Positions 1-10,500 of a stretch of 64,000 nucleotides of DNA are shown piece by piece (within the stretch, counting starts at the first letter, position 1; each line of letters opens with the position of its first letter). The notes beneath the pieces are model-generated. The model did not search any database and had not been told where the DNA came from. It saw only the letters and a program-made list of their open reading frames with translations. Source of the DNA: Roseivirga echinicomitans (GTDB taxonomy: Bacteria; Bacteroidota; Bacteroidia; Cytophagales; Cyclobacteriaceae); NCBI RefSeq assembly GCF_001592935.1, contig NZ_LRDB01000001.1, forward strand, positions 124,001-188,000, in the 5' to 3' direction. The translations under genes and the position numbers were made by a program.

Positions 1-1
1 A

Positions 2-154
2 CTTATGGGTTCAGAAGAAGATGGAATTTCGCCTGAGTATCTAAAGCTTTCAGATCAGCTGTGTAAACTTCCAATTAAGGGAAAAATAGAATCACTGAAT
101 GTTTCTGTGGCTACTTCAGTTGTCTTATACGAAGTAGTAAGACAACGCAGCTAA
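2..154 (+). CDS. SpoU/TrmH-family rRNA 2'-O-ribose methyltransferase, 3' end only
   Basis: The window opens inside this gene; 50 codons and a TAA stop are visible. The visible peptide carries GSEEDGIS at its start and SLNVSVATSVVLYE near its end. These are the last two conserved motifs of the SpoU (TrmH) knot fold that form the SAM pocket. Family members methylate a ribose 2'-OH on rRNA or tRNA; RlmB, acting on a 23S rRNA guanosine, is the commonest bacterial form, but the substrate cannot be told from the C-terminus alone. A hairpin with a T-tract follows 20 bases after the stop. Confidence 0.85.
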   Translation, partial: LMGSEEDGISPEYLKLSDQLCKLPIKGKIESLNVSVATSVVLYEVVRQRS

Positions 155-173
155 AGAATTTATGACTGAGAAT

Positions 174-209
174 AAAAATGGCTAGCCTGATTTAGAGTAG
201 CCATTTTTT
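174..209. terminator. bidirectional rho-independent terminator
   Basis: An 11-bp stem, AAAAATGGCTA pairing with TAGCCATTTTT, closes over a 13-base loop with T-runs on both strands. It lies between the convergent SpoU methylase gene and manC, so it can end both transcripts. Confidence 0.8.
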
Positions 210-230
210 GTTTGGCCTTAGTGCTAGAGT

Positions 231-1301
231 CTAGCTAAACTCTTCTCCTTTAGCTTTGGCATCGTGTAAAAATTCACGAAATTTTTTCTCAGCATCCTTC
301 TTACAAATGAGAACTACATTATCGCTTTGCGTAATAAGATACCCATCTAAATCTTGAGCCACTATTAATGTATCGTTCGGGCCCTTTACATAGCAGTTCT
401 TGGAGTTATATAAGAGTGCTTTTCCATCTACTACATTGCCTTGATCGTCCTTAGTCTTAATCTCATGTAAAGAATTCCAACTCCCTAAGTCTGACCAATC
501 GAAAGTACCTTTCACCATAAAGACATTACCCGCTTTTTCCATAATGCCATAGTCAATTGAAATGCTCTTGCACTGAGCATAAGCGCCATTGACAAACTTT
601 TGCTCGTCTTGAGTATAATAGGCATCATTACCCTCCTCAAAAATCACTGCTAAATCAGTGAGATGCTCATGCAAGGCAGCAATAATGGTTTCTACAGACC
701 AAATAAAGATCCCCGCATTCCATACAAAATCTCCGCTTTCAACGAACTTTTGAGCCAGCTCTAATTCAGGTTTTTCAGTAAATGTTTTTACCTTTTTCAC
801 CTTTTTTAAAGGGCTAGAATGGTACTGAATATAGCCATACCCCGTCTCTGGTCTAGTAGGAACAATTCCCAGCGTGATCAACTTGTCCGAGCTATCCGCT
901 GCTTTTATAGCCGTTTTCAAATTTTGAGTAAATAAGCCCTCTTTAAAAACAACATGATCAGAAGGAGCCACAATCATTACTCCCTTAGGGTCTTTCTTCC
1001 TTATTTTAAAAGCTGGATAGGCCACAGCCGCAGCGGTATTTCTTCCTATTGGCTCCAAAAGAATTTGATCTTCAGAAAGTGTGGGGAGTTGCTCTTTAAC
1101 TAAATCGTGATATCGCTTATTGGTAACTATATAAAAATTCTCTTCAGGGCAAATGGTCAAAAAACGATCATAGGTCATTTGGAGCAAAGTACGCCCCGTA
1201 CCCAAAACATCTAAGAATTGTTTTGGCTTGTCCGCACGACTATAAGGCCAGAAACGACTTCCAATGCCGCCAGCCATAATCACTACATAATGATGTTTCA
1301 T
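231..1301 (-). CDS. manC: mannose-1-phosphate guanylyltransferase
   Basis: Makes GDP-mannose from mannose-1-phosphate and GTP in the cytoplasm, supplying mannose, fucose and related sugars for surface polysaccharides. At 356 residues it matches the short single-domain form without the C-terminal isomerase domain. Visible motifs: nucleotide-binding GGIGSRFWP at residues 11-19 followed by KPKQF, EPIGRNTA at 83-90, PETGYGYI at 151-158, FTEKP at 174-178 and WNAGIF at 194-199. The ATG lies one base after the stop of the upstream gene kdsD, so the two are almost certainly cotranscribed and translationally coupled. Both feed cell-envelope sugar synthesis. Confidence 0.92.
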   Translation of the reverse strand: MKHHYVVIMAGGIGSRFWPYSRADKPKQFLDVLGTGRTLLQMTYDRFLTICPEENFYIVTNKRYHDLVKEQLPTLSEDQILLEPIGRNTAAAVAYPAFKIRKKDPKGVMIVAPSDHVVFKEGLFTQNLKTAIKAADSSDKLITLGIVPTRPETGYGYIQYHSSPLKKVKKVKTFTEKPELELAQKFVESGDFVWNAGIFIWSVETIIAALHEHLTDLAVIFEEGNDAYYTQDEQKFVNGAYAQCKSISIDYGIMEKAGNVFMVKGTFDWSDLGSWNSLHEIKTKDDQGNVVDGKALLYNSKNCYVKGPNDTLIVAQDLDGYLITQSDNVVLICKKDAEKKFREFLHDAKAKGEEFS

Positions 1302-1302
1302 G

Positions 1303-2274
1303 CTATACTATTCCTTCGTTAATCAAATCCTGGATATGAATAAAGCCAACTATATTCTCAACGCTATCTAAAACTACCAAATGATTGATTGAATATTCTC
1401 TCATTTGGTTCATTGCACGTAATGCAAACTCTCCCTTTAGTATTGTCTTAGGGTGCCTAGTCATCACCTCTGCTACGGTTCTGCGCTCAAAGCTCATGTC
1501 TTTTTCGATCATTCGCCTAATATCACCGTCCGTAAAAATCCCAGTTAGCTTCCCCGTATCATCCACAACGGCTGTAGCGCCTAAACGGTTTTTCGAAATT
1601 TCAAGAATACTTTCTTTTACTAAATCTGATTGCTTAACAATTGGCAAGCCGTTCTTAGGATAAATATCTTCTACTTTCAAGTATAGCTGCTTGCCCAATG
1701 AACCTCCAGGATGATATTTTGCAAAGTCCTCGCTGGTAAAACCTCGGGACTCTAGAAGGCAAACAGCCAAAGCATCGCCCAATGCCATATGGACAGTAGT
1801 ACTTGTAGTGGGCGCTAAATTATTTGGGTCTGCTTCTTTGTCAATTGTTGCGTTCAGTACGTGGTCCGCTTGCTTGGCCAAGTCGGAATCTAGGTTACTC
1901 ACCAGAGCGATAAGCTTGGCTCCCGTTCTTTTAATCAGCGGAACCAACACTTTAATTTCAGGAGTATTTCCACTTTTCGAAATACAAATAACAACATCAT
2001 TTGGCTGTACCATTCCCAAATCACCATGAATGGCATCTGCGGCATGCATAAAAAGAGAAGGCGTTCCCGTTGAGTTTAGGGTCGCTACAATCTTATTTGC
2101 CACAATTGCACTCTTCCCTACCCCTGTGATAACAACCCGTCCTTTCAATTCTAAGATCAATAAAACAATCGCTTCGAAGCGCTCGTCTATGAATTCTGAA
2201 ATCTGACGAATTGCATCCGCTTCTTTGAGAAGTGTATTTTTGGCTGTGGTTTGAATATTTTTTGCTAATTTCAA
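1303..2274 (-). CDS. kdsD: arabinose-5-phosphate isomerase, KpsF/GutQ family
   Basis: Interconverts ribulose-5-phosphate and arabinose-5-phosphate, the first committed step toward Kdo for lipopolysaccharide. It has 323 residues. An N-terminal SIS sugar-isomerase domain shows GVGKSAIV from residue 51, SKSGNTPE around 99-106 and the conserved HPGGSLGK at 188-195. It is followed by two CBS domains (about 205-323), including GIFTDGDIRR. Length and domain order are normal for the family. It is the first gene of a two-gene unit with manC. A -7 motif lies about 27 bases upstream of the ATG. Confidence 0.92.
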   Translation of the reverse strand: MKLAKNIQTTAKNTLLKEADAIRQISEFIDERFEAIVLLILELKGRVVITGVGKSAIVANKIVATLNSTGTPSLFMHAADAIHGDLGMVQPNDVVICISKSGNTPEIKVLVPLIKRTGAKLIALVSNLDSDLAKQADHVLNATIDKEADPNNLAPTTSTTVHMALGDALAVCLLESRGFTSEDFAKYHPGGSLGKQLYLKVEDIYPKNGLPIVKQSDLVKESILEISKNRLGATAVVDDTGKLTGIFTDGDIRRMIEKDMSFERRTVAEVMTRHPKTILKGEFALRAMNQMREYSINHLVVLDSVENIVGFIHIQDLINEGIV

Positions 2275-2300
2275 CTTAATGGCGTTTGAAGCATACGCGA

Positions 2301-2308
2301 CAAAGATA
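2301..2308 (-). promoter_or_regulatory. Bacteroidetes -7 promoter motif for kdsD-manC
   Basis: On the minus strand this reads TATCTTTG, an exact TAnnTTTG. It is 26 bases upstream of the kdsD ATG in the kdsD/recQ divergent spacer, which would give a leader of about 20 bases. No clear -33 element was seen. Confidence 0.5.
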
Positions 2309-2355
2309 AGGATTCGCTCAAACGTTTTTGAAAACTGGATATATTTATAGGAAGT

Positions 2356-4545
2356 GTGGAGGAATTAAGAAAAAAATTAAAGGAAGTATTCGGTTACGAT
2401 ACCTTTAGAGGCAACCAAGAACCAGTCATAAACAATATTCTCGCAGGTAAGAATACCTTCGTGATTATGCCCACTGGGGCAGGTAAATCAATGTGTTATC
2501 AGCTACCTGCGATTGTTAGGCCAGGAACGGCCATCGTAATATCGCCTTTGATTGCCCTGATGAAAAACCAGGTCGATCAAATGAATGCTGTGGGCATTAA
2601 TGCCCGTTTTTTGAATTCGACTTTAACCAAGAGTCAAATCAACAAACTTAAAAAGGCGGTTCTCGCTGGAGAAGTGAAACTACTTTATGTTGCACCAGAG
2701 TCCCTCACCAAAGAAGAAAACGTAGATTTTCTAAAGCAGGCCAATATTTCTTTTGCGGCTATTGACGAGGCACATTGCATTTCTGAATGGGGGCATGACT
2801 TTAGACCAGAATACCGAAGGATAAAAAGCATAATTGACCAGTTGGGGGATTTACCAATCATTGCTCTGACCGCTACTGCAACTCCAAAAGTACAGTTAGA
2901 CATTCAGCGCAATTTGCAAATGGAAGAAGCCGACCTTTTCAAGTCGTCTTTTAACCGCGAAAACCTTTATTACGAAGTTAGGCCGAAGAAATCGATCAAA
3001 AAACAATTGATCAAGTTCATGCGGGAGAACAAAGGAAAGTCAGGGATCATCTATTGCTTAAGCCGTAAAAAGGTAGAAGAGATTGCCAACTTCCTTCAAG
3101 TGAATGGATTCAACGCTAAACCATATCATGCTGGCTTCGACCCCGATGTTAGAGTCAAAAATCAAGACGATTTCCTCAACGAAGAAGTAGATATCATTGT
3201 AGCCACCATTGCCTTTGGAATGGGGATTGACAAGCCAGACGTTAGGTTTGTTATTCACTATGATGTGCCAAAATCACTCGAGGGCTATTATCAAGAAACG
3301 GGACGTGCTGGCCGAGATGGACAAAAAGGACAGTGCATTATGTTCTACAGCTATTCAGATATCATGAAGCTGGAGAAATTCAACAAAGACAAACCAGTTA
3401 CCGAAAAGGAAAACTCTAAAATTCTGTTGGATGAAATGAGTTTTTATGCGGAATCTACAGTATGTAGAAGAAAGCAGTTGCTTCACTATTTTGGAGAAGA
3501 ACATGATGATGCTGTGTGTCGCGAAACGGGCATGTGTGATAACTGCAAATTTGAACGTGAAGAATATGAGGCACAAGACTATATAAAAACAACCATTCAA
3601 GCCGTTACTGAAACCGATGAACGATTCGGATTGGGGCATATTGTAAATGTGATTCGTGGATCTCAGAACCAATACATCAAAAGCTACAAACACAATAAAC
3701 TTCCCGTTTTTGGAACTGGTAAAACGGAAGAGGAAAGCTTTTGGAAATCTGTGGTTCGCCAAACTTTACTCTACGAGTTTCTTACCAAAGACATTGAAAA
3801 TGTTGGTGTTTTGAAGCTTTCTCAAAAAGGGAAAGATTTTCTGAAAAAACCATACTCCTTCAAACTTACCAAAGATCATGACTTTAGTGACATTGACCTA
3901 GGTGAAGATGATGGCAATGAAGTAACCCATCAGTCTACAACAGGTCAGTCCTTCGACAAAGTGTTGTTCGATTTATTGAAAGCGGAACAAAGAAAAGTAG
4001 CCAAGGAGCACGATTTACCTCCTTATGCTATTGTCCAAGAGCCATCTCTTCAAGAAATGGCCACCACTTACCCAACCACAGAAGAAGCCCTGAGCAACAT
4101 CAATGGTATTGGAATGGGCAAGGTTCAAAAATTTGGAGCACCGTTCCTTAAAGTCATCAGTAAATATGTTGAAGACAACGACATTGATATCGAAGATGTG
4201 GTAGTGATAAAATCCTCTGGTTCAAAATCCAAAAATAAAATCTACATCATTCAACAAATCGATAGAAAGATTGACTTGGAAGAAGTAGCTGAAATGAAAA
4301 GTTGGACGATGGACACTTTATTGGACGAAATGGAAATTATCTGTTTTGCAGGTACCAAGCTCAATCTCGACTACTATTTAGAGGAAATTATGGATGAAGA
4401 CCGAGAGGAGGACATTCTTGATTACTTCTTAAATGCCGAAAGTGATGACATTCAATTGGCATTAGAAGAATTTGCGAATGAAGATGTTTCAGAAGAAGAT
4501 CTTCGATTGGTCAGAATAAAATTCCATTCAGAATACGCAAATTAA
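2356..4545 (+). CDS. recQ: ATP-dependent DNA helicase RecQ
   Basis: A 3'-5' SF2 DNA helicase for recombination and fork repair. It has 729 residues, the longer Bacteroidetes form. Visible: motif 0 FRGNQ at 17-21, Walker A MPTGAGKS at 38-45, DEAH at 137-140, and QETGRAGRDG near 313-322 with the motif VI arginines. Zinc-binding cysteines of the RQC region follow (CRRKQ through CRETGMCDNC, about 368-395), then a winged helix. An HRDC-type region lies near 540-610. An acidic C-terminal extension carries a further helix-rich domain. The start is GTG; the next in-frame start would remove the conserved N-terminal helix. The gene diverges from kdsD with an 81-base spacer. Confidence 0.95.
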   Translation: MEELRKKLKEVFGYDTFRGNQEPVINNILAGKNTFVIMPTGAGKSMCYQLPAIVRPGTAIVISPLIALMKNQVDQMNAVGINARFLNSTLTKSQINKLKKAVLAGEVKLLYVAPESLTKEENVDFLKQANISFAAIDEAHCISEWGHDFRPEYRRIKSIIDQLGDLPIIALTATATPKVQLDIQRNLQMEEADLFKSSFNRENLYYEVRPKKSIKKQLIKFMRENKGKSGIIYCLSRKKVEEIANFLQVNGFNAKPYHAGFDPDVRVKNQDDFLNEEVDIIVATIAFGMGIDKPDVRFVIHYDVPKSLEGYYQETGRAGRDGQKGQCIMFYSYSDIMKLEKFNKDKPVTEKENSKILLDEMSFYAESTVCRRKQLLHYFGEEHDDAVCRETGMCDNCKFEREEYEAQDYIKTTIQAVTETDERFGLGHIVNVIRGSQNQYIKSYKHNKLPVFGTGKTEEESFWKSVVRQTLLYEFLTKDIENVGVLKLSQKGKDFLKKPYSFKLTKDHDFSDIDLGEDDGNEVTHQSTTGQSFDKVLFDLLKAEQRKVAKEHDLPPYAIVQEPSLQEMATTYPTTEEALSNINGIGMGKVQKFGAPFLKVISKYVEDNDIDIEDVVVIKSSGSKSKNKIYIIQQIDRKIDLEEVAEMKSWTMDTLLDEMEIICFAGTKLNLDYYLEEIMDEDREEDILDYFLNAESDDIQLALEEFANEDVSEEDLRLVRIKFHSEYAN

Positions 4546-4578
4546 TTACCTTTAGCGCTTCAAAAATTTCAAATATTC

Positions 4579-5868
4579 ATGAATATTCTTGTGTTGGGCA
4601 GTGGCGGACGCGAACATGCTTTTGCTTGGAAAATTTCGCAAAGCCCACGATGTAATAAGATGTTTGTTGCCCCTGGAAATGCGGGTACGGCAACCATTGC
4701 TGAAAACGTAAATATTAAAGTAACTGATTTTAAAACCATTGGTGAATTTGTAATTACCAACCAGATCAACTTAGTAGTCGTTGGGCCAGAAGACCCCTTG
4801 GTAAATGGTATCCGTGATTACTTTGAAAAAAATAGTCAACTTAAGAATGTGCTTTTGGTCGGCCCAGGGGCGGCTGGCGCTCAATTAGAAGGCAGCAAGG
4901 ATTTCTCGAAAGACTTCATGAATCGTCATGGAATCCCAACGGCAAAATCTAAAACCTTCACGATTGACACGCTGGAAGAAGGGCTCAATTATGTTTCAAG
5001 TCACCCAACACCCATCGTACTAAAAGCCGATGGTTTGGCCGCTGGAAAAGGAGTAATTATTTCAGAAACAGCCGAACACGCTCGCGAAACCCTAAAGGAA
5101 ATGCTGGTAGACGCCAAATTTGGTGAAGCCTCAAGCCGTGTAGTGGTTGAACAGTTCTTAAAAGGAATCGAACTCTCTGTTTTTGTATTGAGTGACGGTA
5201 CTAACTATAAAATTCTACCTGAAGCCAAAGATTACAAACGTATAGGAGAACAAGATACGGGACTAAATACAGGAGGTATGGGCGCCATTTCTCCAGTGCC
5301 TTTCGCTACACCATCGTTTTTAGCCAAGGTGGAAGAGAAAGTAATCAAGCCTTCCATCAATGGCTTGAAAAAAGAAGGGATTGACTATAAAGGTTTCCTT
5401 TTCATCGGGCTTATGAACATGGAGGGCGAGCCTTTTGTAATTGAGTATAACGTTCGAATGGGTGACCCAGAAACGCAATCAGTTTTGTCTAGAATTGATT
5501 CTGATTTGCTAGAAATTTTGGAAGGTTCTGCCAATGGAACACTCAATGAAAAAACCTTTAGTGTTAGTCCACAAACTGCCACTACTGTGGTGATGGTTGC
5601 TGGCGGTTACCCTGAAGCTTATGAAAAGAGCAAAGAAATTACTGGAATTGAGAGCGTAAATGAAGCCTCAGTTTTTCATGCAGGCACTCAATTGAATCCT
5701 TTTGGGCAAACACTAACCAATGGCGGTAGAGTATTGGCCGTTACGGGGATGGGGGAATCAGTAGAAAAAGCCCTTGAAAATGCGTATAATGGGGTGAAGA
5801 AAATTTCTTGGCAGGATGAATATCATAGAACCGATATTGGCCAAGACATTTTGAAATTATTAAAATAA
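4579..5868 (+). CDS. purD: phosphoribosylamine-glycine ligase
   Basis: The second enzyme of purine synthesis, joining glycine to phosphoribosylamine with ATP. It has 429 residues, normal length. The N-terminus MNILVLGSGGREHAFAW is the GARS signature. The ATP-grasp centre shows VLKADGLAAGKGV and EQFLKGIELSVFVLSDG, and the metal-binding NVRMGDPETQ is present. The C-terminal domain ends with the usual GGRVLAVTG block. It starts 33 bases after recQ in the same direction. A near-match to the -7 motif (TACCTTTA, 4547-4554) lies just upstream, so it may have its own promoter. Confidence 0.97.
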   Translation: MNILVLGSGGREHAFAWKISQSPRCNKMFVAPGNAGTATIAENVNIKVTDFKTIGEFVITNQINLVVVGPEDPLVNGIRDYFEKNSQLKNVLLVGPGAAGAQLEGSKDFSKDFMNRHGIPTAKSKTFTIDTLEEGLNYVSSHPTPIVLKADGLAAGKGVIISETAEHARETLKEMLVDAKFGEASSRVVVEQFLKGIELSVFVLSDGTNYKILPEAKDYKRIGEQDTGLNTGGMGAISPVPFATPSFLAKVEEKVIKPSINGLKKEGIDYKGFLFIGLMNMEGEPFVIEYNVRMGDPETQSVLSRIDSDLLEILEGSANGTLNEKTFSVSPQTATTVVMVAGGYPEAYEKSKEITGIESVNEASVFHAGTQLNPFGQTLTNGGRVLAVTGMGESVEKALENAYNGVKKISWQDEYHRTDIGQDILKLLK

Positions 5869-5902
5869 CGATTTAACGGCCAAAAGGTCTTAAATATAAT
5901 AT

Positions 5903-7096
5903 ATGAGCTGTAGTTGTGGAGTAAGTACCGAAGGGGAAGTCTCTGGCTGCAACAATAACGGAGGCTGTTCAACCGGAGGTTGTAACAAAATGAATGTCTT
6001 CGACTGGTTGTCCAATATGGACATGCCCGCTGTTGATACTTTCGATATTGTAGAGGTTAGATTCAAAAACGGCAGAAAGGAATTCTTCCGTAATACGGAT
6101 AACATAGATTTTGTTACTGGCGATGCCGTCATTGTAGACGTGCCAAGTGGTCATCATTTGGGTTATGTTTCTATGCAGGGTGAGCTGGTGAGGCTTCAAA
6201 TGCAAAAGAAAAAGGTAGCCAATAACGATGAAATCAGGAAAGTATACCGTCAGGCTACAATCAAAGACCTGGAAAAATATGATAGCGTCAGAAAACGCGA
6301 CATGCCTACCATGTTTCGTACGCGCCAAATCATTCAAGATCAACAATTGAACATGAAACTCACCGATGTTGAGTTTCAATCGGACAATACAAAAGCCACT
6401 TTTTACTACTCTGCAGAAGATCGTGTTGACTTTAGAGAACTCATCAAAGTGTTGGCAAGTGAGTTCAAAATCAGGGTAGAAATGAAGCAAATTAGCCTTC
6501 GACAAGAAGCTGGCCGTTTGGGCGGAATAGGTTCTTGCGGAAGAGAGCTCTGCTGTTCTACCTGGTTGAACGAGTTCAAAAGTGTAAGCACAAGCGCAGC
6601 CCGTTATCAAAACCTAAGTCTAAACCCAGGCAAGCTTTCTGGGCAATGTGGACGACTAAAATGCTGCCTTAACTACGAACTGGAAACCTATATGGATGCC
6701 CTAGAGGACATTCCAGAGGTAACCAAATTGAAAACTAAAGTAGGAGATGCTAAACTTCAAAAAACAGACATTTTCAGAAAAATCATGTGGTTTGGCTACG
6801 ATGGCGAAAACACTTGGCATCCTATTGATGTCGCAAGGGTAGCTGAAATTAAAGCCATGAATGAAGATGGGGTAATTCCCGAAACCCTTACCCTCGATGA
6901 ACTTGAGATTAAAGACTTGAGTGATGTGGGTATCAACCGTGACCTTGAAAAAATGGACAAGAAGTTCAAGCAAAAAGACAAGGGACAAAATCAAGGTGGA
7001 CAGAAGGGTAATCTCAATTCCAAAAACAGGAATAGGAGCAACAAGAACAGAAACCGAAATAATCGTAACAATAAAAATAGCAGGCCACAAAAATGA
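5903..7096 (+). CDS. ricT: RicT/YaaT family PSP1-domain protein
   Basis: A PSP1-domain protein of the RicT (YaaT) family. In Bacillus it is part of the iron-sulfur RicAFT complex acting with RNase Y; its Bacteroidota role is less clear. It has 397 residues. The PSP1 region carries six cysteines in two clusters (212, 217, 218 and 249, 254, 255; GSCGRELCC and GQCGRLKCC), the likely Fe-S ligands. Two additions stand out: a cysteine-rich N-terminus (Cys3, 5, 16, 22, 27) and a roughly 50-residue C-terminal tail of almost only Lys, Asn, Arg, Gln and Gly, probably disordered and able to bind RNA. Its stop overlaps the gldH start by 4 bases (ATGA). Confidence 0.85.
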   Translation: MSCSCGVSTEGEVSGCNNNGGCSTGGCNKMNVFDWLSNMDMPAVDTFDIVEVRFKNGRKEFFRNTDNIDFVTGDAVIVDVPSGHHLGYVSMQGELVRLQMQKKKVANNDEIRKVYRQATIKDLEKYDSVRKRDMPTMFRTRQIIQDQQLNMKLTDVEFQSDNTKATFYYSAEDRVDFRELIKVLASEFKIRVEMKQISLRQEAGRLGGIGSCGRELCCSTWLNEFKSVSTSAARYQNLSLNPGKLSGQCGRLKCCLNYELETYMDALEDIPEVTKLKTKVGDAKLQKTDIFRKIMWFGYDGENTWHPIDVARVAEIKAMNEDGVIPETLTLDELEIKDLSDVGINRDLEKMDKKFKQKDKGQNQGGQKGNLNSKNRNRSNKNRNRNNRNNKNSRPQK

Positions 7097-7563
7097 AACG
7101 AGTACAATGGCTTTGTCTGCTAGCTTTGGTGATTACACTAAGCGCTTGCGATCGGCACAAAATCTATGAAGATGTTTATGATTTTGAGGCTGCAGTATGG
7201 AACATGGATACCATACCTGAATTCGAGTTTAGCATTGAAGACAGCCAACCCAAAAGAGTACTGCTGAACGTTCGTAACTCAATTGATTTTAAATCTCAAA
7301 ACCTCTACCTCACTTATTATTTACTAAACGAACAAGGCACAGAAATCAAGTCCGAGTTGATCAATATTCAATTGTTTGACCCCATTACAGGCAAGCCATC
7401 AGGCAAAGGCAACAGTATTTTTCAACACGAAGTAGAGATCCTTCCTGCCTATACCTTTCCAAAAACGGGAGTATTTAAAATCAAGATAGCCCAATATATG
7501 CGCGAAGCAAATTTACAGGAAGTACCATCTGTAGGGGTTCGGGTGGAAGAGGTCTCGAATTAG
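7093..7563 (+). CDS. gldH: gliding motility lipoprotein GldH
   Basis: GldH is a lipoprotein required for gliding in Flavobacterium and widely kept in Bacteroidota, gliding or not. It has 156 residues. A lipoprotein signal peptide ends in the lipobox LSAC with the lipidated Cys at residue 19. The body is beta-rich with the family-typical order YDFEAAVWNMD, an aromatic F-E-F strand, VRNSIDFKSQNLYL and a GKPSGKGNSIFQHEVEI block. Translation is coupled to ricT through an ATGA overlap, an order often seen in this phylum. The stop overlaps by 3 bases with the stop of the convergent helicase gene, leaving no room for a terminator between them. Confidence 0.85.
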   Translation: MKRVQWLCLLALVITLSACDRHKIYEDVYDFEAAVWNMDTIPEFEFSIEDSQPKRVLLNVRNSIDFKSQNLYLTYYLLNEQGTEIKSELINIQLFDPITGKPSGKGNSIFQHEVEILPAYTFPKTGVFKIKIAQYMREANLQEVPSVGVRVEEVSN

Positions 7564-10500
7564 TTTGTTTCTTGAACAGTTTCAACCAAACGACCGATGT
7601 TTTCCTTTACGACTTGAGGGTTTTGCCAGAAATTACGGCTATGGACAAACTTGTATTTCCATTCTTTCGACTCCAATAGAAATGGCTTATAAACGAAGCT
7701 GTCCTTAACCGTGGAGCTTTCATAAAACACATTGTCATCCGTCATTAAAACACCCTTGTACTTTCCCCTCCACTTTAAAGAAAGGTCTGCAAAAGGAAGT
7801 TCTTCGGTGAGTTTTATACTCAACTCTTTTTCCCAATCCTTCAGTTTATTTTTCAAATACCAATCTTGACCAAAAAATTTTGAGGTATTGACAGTGGGTT
7901 CATATTCACCTTCTGACACCTTTCTTGCATACTCTAGATAAGACCTGAGCAACTTAGGCCCCTCATTCTTCAATTGCCCCACCGTCATTTCCTCCGGCAG
8001 CAGTGAAGTTACAATCACTACCTTTTCCCTTGCCCGTGTAATGGCTACATTCAACCGATTCTCTCCGCCAGCCATATTTAGGCTACCAAATTGTAGATTA
8101 ATTTTGCCTTTCGCGTCACGCCCATAAGCCGTAGAAAAAATGATAATGTCACGTTCATCACCTTGAACGTTTTCAATGTTCTTCACAAAAAGCCCTTCCC
8201 AATCACCAAGTCCGTTTTCTTCAATTTTATCTTGAATTAAATGTTGCTGGCTTATATTGAAAGTAACCACACCTACCGATTTAGACGTTTCACTCTTCTT
8301 GAGCTGAAGTAGTAATTCAATCACTTTTTCAGCTTCGAGTGCATTGGTCCTTTTTTCCCAAAGGCCATCCATTTTGATGAAATCAATGGCGGGTTTTGAA
8401 TCATTGATTTGATTAAAATGAGGAAGCATCTGAAGCTTCCCCTTATAGAAATGTTGGTTCGAAAAGTCGATCAAAGCCAGTGACTGACTTCTGTAATGAC
8501 CTTGAAGTTGCACTTGCATTAGGAACTTACTCACCAGCTCTAAAAGTGATTCCACTTCTAGTGCCATCTCTTCCGACCCCTCTTCCCACTTTACCCGATA
8601 CAGGTCATTTGGCCTCAGTTGTTGGTTATCGCCAGCAATGACTAATTGCTTCCCTCTATAAATGGCAGGTAAGCCTTTCTCTGAAAAGCACTGACTGGCT
8701 TCATCAAAAATGACTAAATCGAAAAAGCTTTCCATTGGAAAAATGGCAGAAACTGATTCTGGTGAGGCCATCCAACAAGGCATCAAAGAAAAAATATCTT
8801 CCGAAAAATGATTAACTAGCTTTCTCAAAGGCCAAATCTGCCGCTTCTTATTTACCTGATGTTCAAGGTCGCGGTAGGTAGTCATATTATTGAGGCGATT
8901 GTATTCCGCAGGCTCGTAGGTTTTTTCTCTGGCCTTTTGAAGCAAAATTTGAGTACTCGTTTCTAGTTTTTGTGCCTCGGCATCCTGAAGGTCGCTGATC
9001 ATTTGCTCAAACTTCAAGGTAGATACCGACCTCAAGATTGGGTGTTTACTTTCAACATGGTCGATCCAAGCCAAACGTAGACTATTGTCGAAAATGGCTA
9101 TGTACTCTGAGGTGGTTCTTGCCCCCAATTCCTCTAACCTTTTGAGCCCTGAAAGCCTAGCCTCAGTTAAAGAAGCTTTAATCAGGTCCATCTCGCAAAT
9201 AGAATCGAAATCGCGTTTCAATGTCCTTTTCAATTGTGAAAGAAAATCCTGAGAAAGTAACAACTGGTCAATCTGTACAGGAAGTATGTATTTATTCCAC
9301 ACTTCCCTCTTTTTAGGTAAGTCCTTTAATGTAGCGCGAACAGCGCTTACTCTTGACTTTATTTCCTTGGCAGTAAGTTTATTGACGGGAAAATACTCTT
9401 TGAAATTGGTGAATGAAGCAAAAATCAACTTGGCCTTAAGGGCCATTTCGAGTTGATCAATCCAAACATTTAAATCTTCCTGCTCAAAAGAATTTGGAGC
9501 TTCTTTGACCCATATGACGGACTTAACCTTTGTAATCTGATGCTGTAAATTCAAGCGATTATCAATCCTTTGATCCAAAGTTTGAAAATCTTCTTTCGTG
9601 TTGGAAAGTCCATTGGCCACAAGAATTCTAGCCAATCGAAGCTTCTCTTTTGAAAAACTCCACTTGATAGACCTGACAAACGATTTGCGAGCATTGGCCC
9701 TTTTTTTCAATAGCGTCTGAACTTCTCCAAGTTCTTTGGTTTCCAAACTCTTCTCAATTCCTTCGTCTTCAAAGCATTTATTGATCAAGACCCTACTGTT
9801 GGCCAGCCAAAGCAAATCGCCATCCCTATTGGGGATCCCGATCATTGGCTTAAGCAGGGCGTAGATTTTTTCGTTTTTCAGGTACTCATTAAAGTCTTTA
9901 AGCTTGTCTAGATTCTCAGCCATTCTTCGGCAGGTATCATAATCCACCATTTCATCCAAAATAGAGGAAACTTCTGTTGCCAAACGGCTTGTCTTTACAG
10001 GAATCTCATCCAGGTACTCCAGCATTTTCTTTAGGTCCTGAATCTTGAAAGAAGAAAAATCAACCCTTTCAGACCAGGGGTGTCCCTCTACATTCAACTT
10101 CTGCACATACTCAAAGTAGCGCGTCATTTCCTTTTCAAACTGATTGCCCCTAAAGTCAATCTGATGATATTCTTGAACCAAAGGAATGGACTCCATTTCG
10201 GGGTCCGAGGTGAGGTATAACTCCTTTACAGAAAGGCCACTTTCGGTATCATCGAACAAAGCCTTTTTATATTCTTCTAGCGTATCGGTTATATCATCAA
10301 TGGTTCGGCTGGCCTGCTTAAAAGCACGATCGAGTTGAATGGCATCGAGATTGGTATTGTTCCTTTTATATTCATTCAATCGAGAAATTTGGTTAGAAAT
10401 CTTCGAGTAAATTTCCTTCCTATCATCCTTGAAATCATGTACCAAGCCAACAAAATCAGTGATATCCTTAGATTTCAGGCGTTCATACACCACATCTAAA

